Shown one piece after another: positions 22,012-22,793 of a stretch of DNA of 22,793 bases. The first letter of the stretch is position 1. The number at the start of each line of letters is the position of its first letter. The stretch lies in the NCBI GenBank assembly GCA_947629195.1, contig CANRCS010000006.1, positions 1 to 22,793 of the forward strand. Reading direction: 5' to 3'. The translations under genes and the position numbers were made by a program. Source of the stretch: an uncultured Bacilli bacterium (GTDB lineage Bacteria; Bacillota_I; Bacilli_A; RF39; UBA660). The notes below the pieces were generated by a model. It did not search any database. It saw only the letters and a list, made by a program, of their open reading frames with translations, and had not been told where the DNA came from.

Positions 22012-22116
22012 AGCAATTTGGTAGTCTCCCAGTCCTACATGTATACTTTCGGATAAACCTACTCAAACTCTAACGAGTGTTAGTGCAAGAAGAAAATTTA
22101 CACCCTACAAATTGCT
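22012..22116 (-). ncRNA. Structured RNA domain, cassette 2 (105 nt), no gene attached
   Basis: The ends pair on the minus strand: AGCAATTTGTAG (22116-22105) with CTAC-C-AAATTGCT (22024-22012), 12 bp with one bulged C. Inside is the hairpin CTAAC-ACTC-GTTAG, a weaker TTTAT/GTATA hairpin and a 3' GTAGGACTGGGAGACTACC. Relative to cassette 1 the fourth base of AGAG[T/C]AATT changes T to C while its partner changes A to G, a compensatory change. Promoter B lies upstream and a terminator ~30 bp downstream, so it is a stand-alone transcript of about 300 nt. Confidence 0.55.
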
Positions 22117-22150
22117 CTAACAATAATTAAACCATCATGATTTAAATAAT

Positions 22151-22316
22151 ATTGTCTTATTATGTCAAATCTCTTTGACAACTTCATTTTAATACGAAAA
22201 AATGTTAAAAATCAATAGTTTTTATTCAATTTTACTACTTTTTATATTTTTTTGACACTTTTTCTTTGAAGTGATTATTATTATACTATTTTTTTAAATT
22301 TTGTCAAATAAAAAAA
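22151..22316 (-). repeat. 166-bp direct repeat, copy B
   Basis: Identical to copy A, 364 bp away. Its inverted repeat TGTCAAA/TTTGACA is at 22163-22180. Perfect identity between non-coding AT-rich copies implies recent duplication, gene conversion or strong constraint. Confidence 0.9.
22280..22307 (-). promoter_or_regulatory. Near-consensus promoter in repeat copy B
   Basis: TTGACA (complement of 22302-22307), 16 bp, TATAAT (complement of 22280-22285). It drives the structured RNA at 22012-22116. Confidence 0.75.
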
Positions 22317-22342
22317 TAAGTCATCAACAATAGTTACTTATT
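22315..22342 (-). terminator. Terminator of the 73-residue gene
   Basis: AATAAGT and ACTTATT pair across the stop codon, followed on the minus strand by TTTTTTTATTTGACA. Its sequence differs from the CTAGTAA hairpin of the other cassettes. Confidence 0.55.
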
Positions 22343-22555
22343 TTCAACATTTTTTGGAAAATTTACTAAAATTTTATCCTTATGTTTACCATCACGTACT
22401 TCTTTTGAAAACTTCATCGGTATTATTTTATCATCAGAATCATTACTAGGTTGCACATGAGGTCTAACTTTAGTAAAAAAAACTTTTGGCAATTTTCTTG
22501 TATATTCCATATAAATAACACAACCTTCTATATCTATATATTCAATTATATACAT
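22334..22555 (-). CDS. Small hypothetical protein in the cassette array
   Basis: Up to 73 residues. The C-terminal part is charged (MKFSKEVRDGKHKDKILVNF). Neither the ATG at 22555 nor an internal ATG at 22510 (MEYTRKLPKVFF) has a good ribosome site. A TATAAT within the first codons favours the shorter form, but this is unsure. Family not recognised. It lies between repeat copy B and the truncated copy C and has no structured RNA in front. Confidence 0.4.
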   Translation of the reverse strand: MYIIEYIDIEGCVIYMEYTRKLPKVFFTKVRPHVQPSNDSDDKIIPMKFSKEVRDGKHKDKILVNFPKNVENK

Positions 22556-22581
22556 ATTTTGTCACAATCTTTAATTAAATT

Positions 22582-22672
22582 AATTTTAATATGAAAAAAC
22601 GTAAAAAATCAACTATTTTTTTAAATTTTGTCAAATAAAAAAAGCTAGTAACCAAATTAATGATTACTAGCT
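22582..22672 (-). repeat. Partial repeat copy C with terminator
   Basis: TTTTAATATGAAAAAACGTA and onward match one inner part of the 166-bp repeat with changes, then jump directly to the TTTTTTAAATTTTGTCAAATA end. The ~80 bp in between, including the -10 box, are missing, consistent with deletion at a short ATAGT/CTATT match. It is followed by the same hairpin as the other cassettes (AGCTAGTAA with TTACTAGCT, 22643-22672), which terminates the gene to the right. Confidence 0.65.
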
Positions 22673-22676
22673 ATAA

Positions 22677-22793
22677 TTAGTTAAATAAACTGTATGCTGT
22701 ATTAAAACCTAATATACCATCTACTTTCAAATTATGGTCTGTTTGATATTGTTTAACTGCTGATTGCATGCCAGGTCCATAACTTCCATCAAA
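22677..22793 (-). CDS. C-terminal peptidoglycan-binding domain protein (5' part outside the window)
   Basis: The last 38 residues of a minus-strand gene: FDGSYGPGMQSAVKQYQTDH, then NLKVDGILGFNTAYSLFN and TAA. DGxYGPGMQSAVKQYQ and KVDGILGxNT are the PG_binding_1 repeat. Such domains sit at the end of lysozymes, autolysins and phage lysins and hold them on the wall. The catalytic part is out of view. Confidence 0.8.
   Translation of the reverse strand, partial: FDGSYGPGMQSAVKQYQTDHNLKVDGILGFNTAYSLFN

Noticed and set aside
22012..22116. 5S rRNA, because of length and a 9-12 bp terminal stem
   Set aside because: The conserved CCGAACnnnGAAGTTAAG core of 5S is absent, and the homologous RNA at 21643 does not resemble 5S.
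21140..22672. CRISPR array
   Set aside because: The repeats are 166 bp and few, with genes or long RNAs between them, not 24-40 bp repeats with short unique spacers.

Overview
This is an AT-rich (low-GC) bacterial chromosome window, most likely from a Gram-positive-type, cell-walled but reduced member of the Bacillota. An uncultured gut lineage near the Bacilli/RF39 border fits, but that placement is inference. MurC and UppP show a peptidoglycan wall. Promoters have TTGACA/TATAAT boxes, and AGGAGG-type ribosome sites and intrinsic terminators are everywhere. UGA is a stop codon (for example at the end of tex) and the one tRNA-Trp has anticodon CCA, so this is not the mycoplasma code.

Layout. 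1-2870: a left-truncated MMPL/RND transporter faces a divergent TetR regulator across palindromic operator candidates. 2869-5880: an accessory block with a KilAC-type antirepressor domain, a possible small RNA with a perfect promoter and terminator, an RHH-like protein and an McrB-type AAA+ ATPase with no nuclease partner. It abuts a truncated aminotransferase gene (5881-6531). 6604-12381: housekeeping genes, namely tex, a P-loop kinase-like gene, an MBL hydrolase overlapping murC, and uppP. 12742-18373: an RNase J-like beta-CASP protein and a group of odd genes. Three overlapping genes encode a RecA-fold-like protein without Walker A, a NusG-type KOW protein, and a PolC relative that has lost its exonuclease, its PHP ligands and two palm aspartates. 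A separate wHTH protein gene lies just upstream.

18436-20800: a decayed mobile element at the 3' end of tRNA-Trp. A 43-bp diverged copy of the tRNA 3' half, still next to a terminator, marks the far end. Between the two lie a PD-(D/E)XK nuclease gene, two pseudogenes (one HU-like), a complete SAM-I riboswitch with terminator/antiterminator, a small ORF and a relaxase fragment.

20900-22793: a truncated SleB-like hydrolase, then a cassette array on the minus strand. Two perfect 166-bp repeats (21787-21952 and 22151-22316) each hold a near-consensus promoter. Each leads into a homologous ~105-112 nt structured RNA. In one cassette this RNA is followed by a hairpin and a PBECR-like RNase gene; in the other it is followed directly by a terminator. 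Two shorter repeat remnants flank the array. Promoter, RNA, leaky hairpin and RNase gene in that order resemble type III toxin-antitoxin loci. This array and the pseudo-polymerase operon are the two strongest candidates for something undescribed. All family assignments come from reading the sequence by eye, without database searches.
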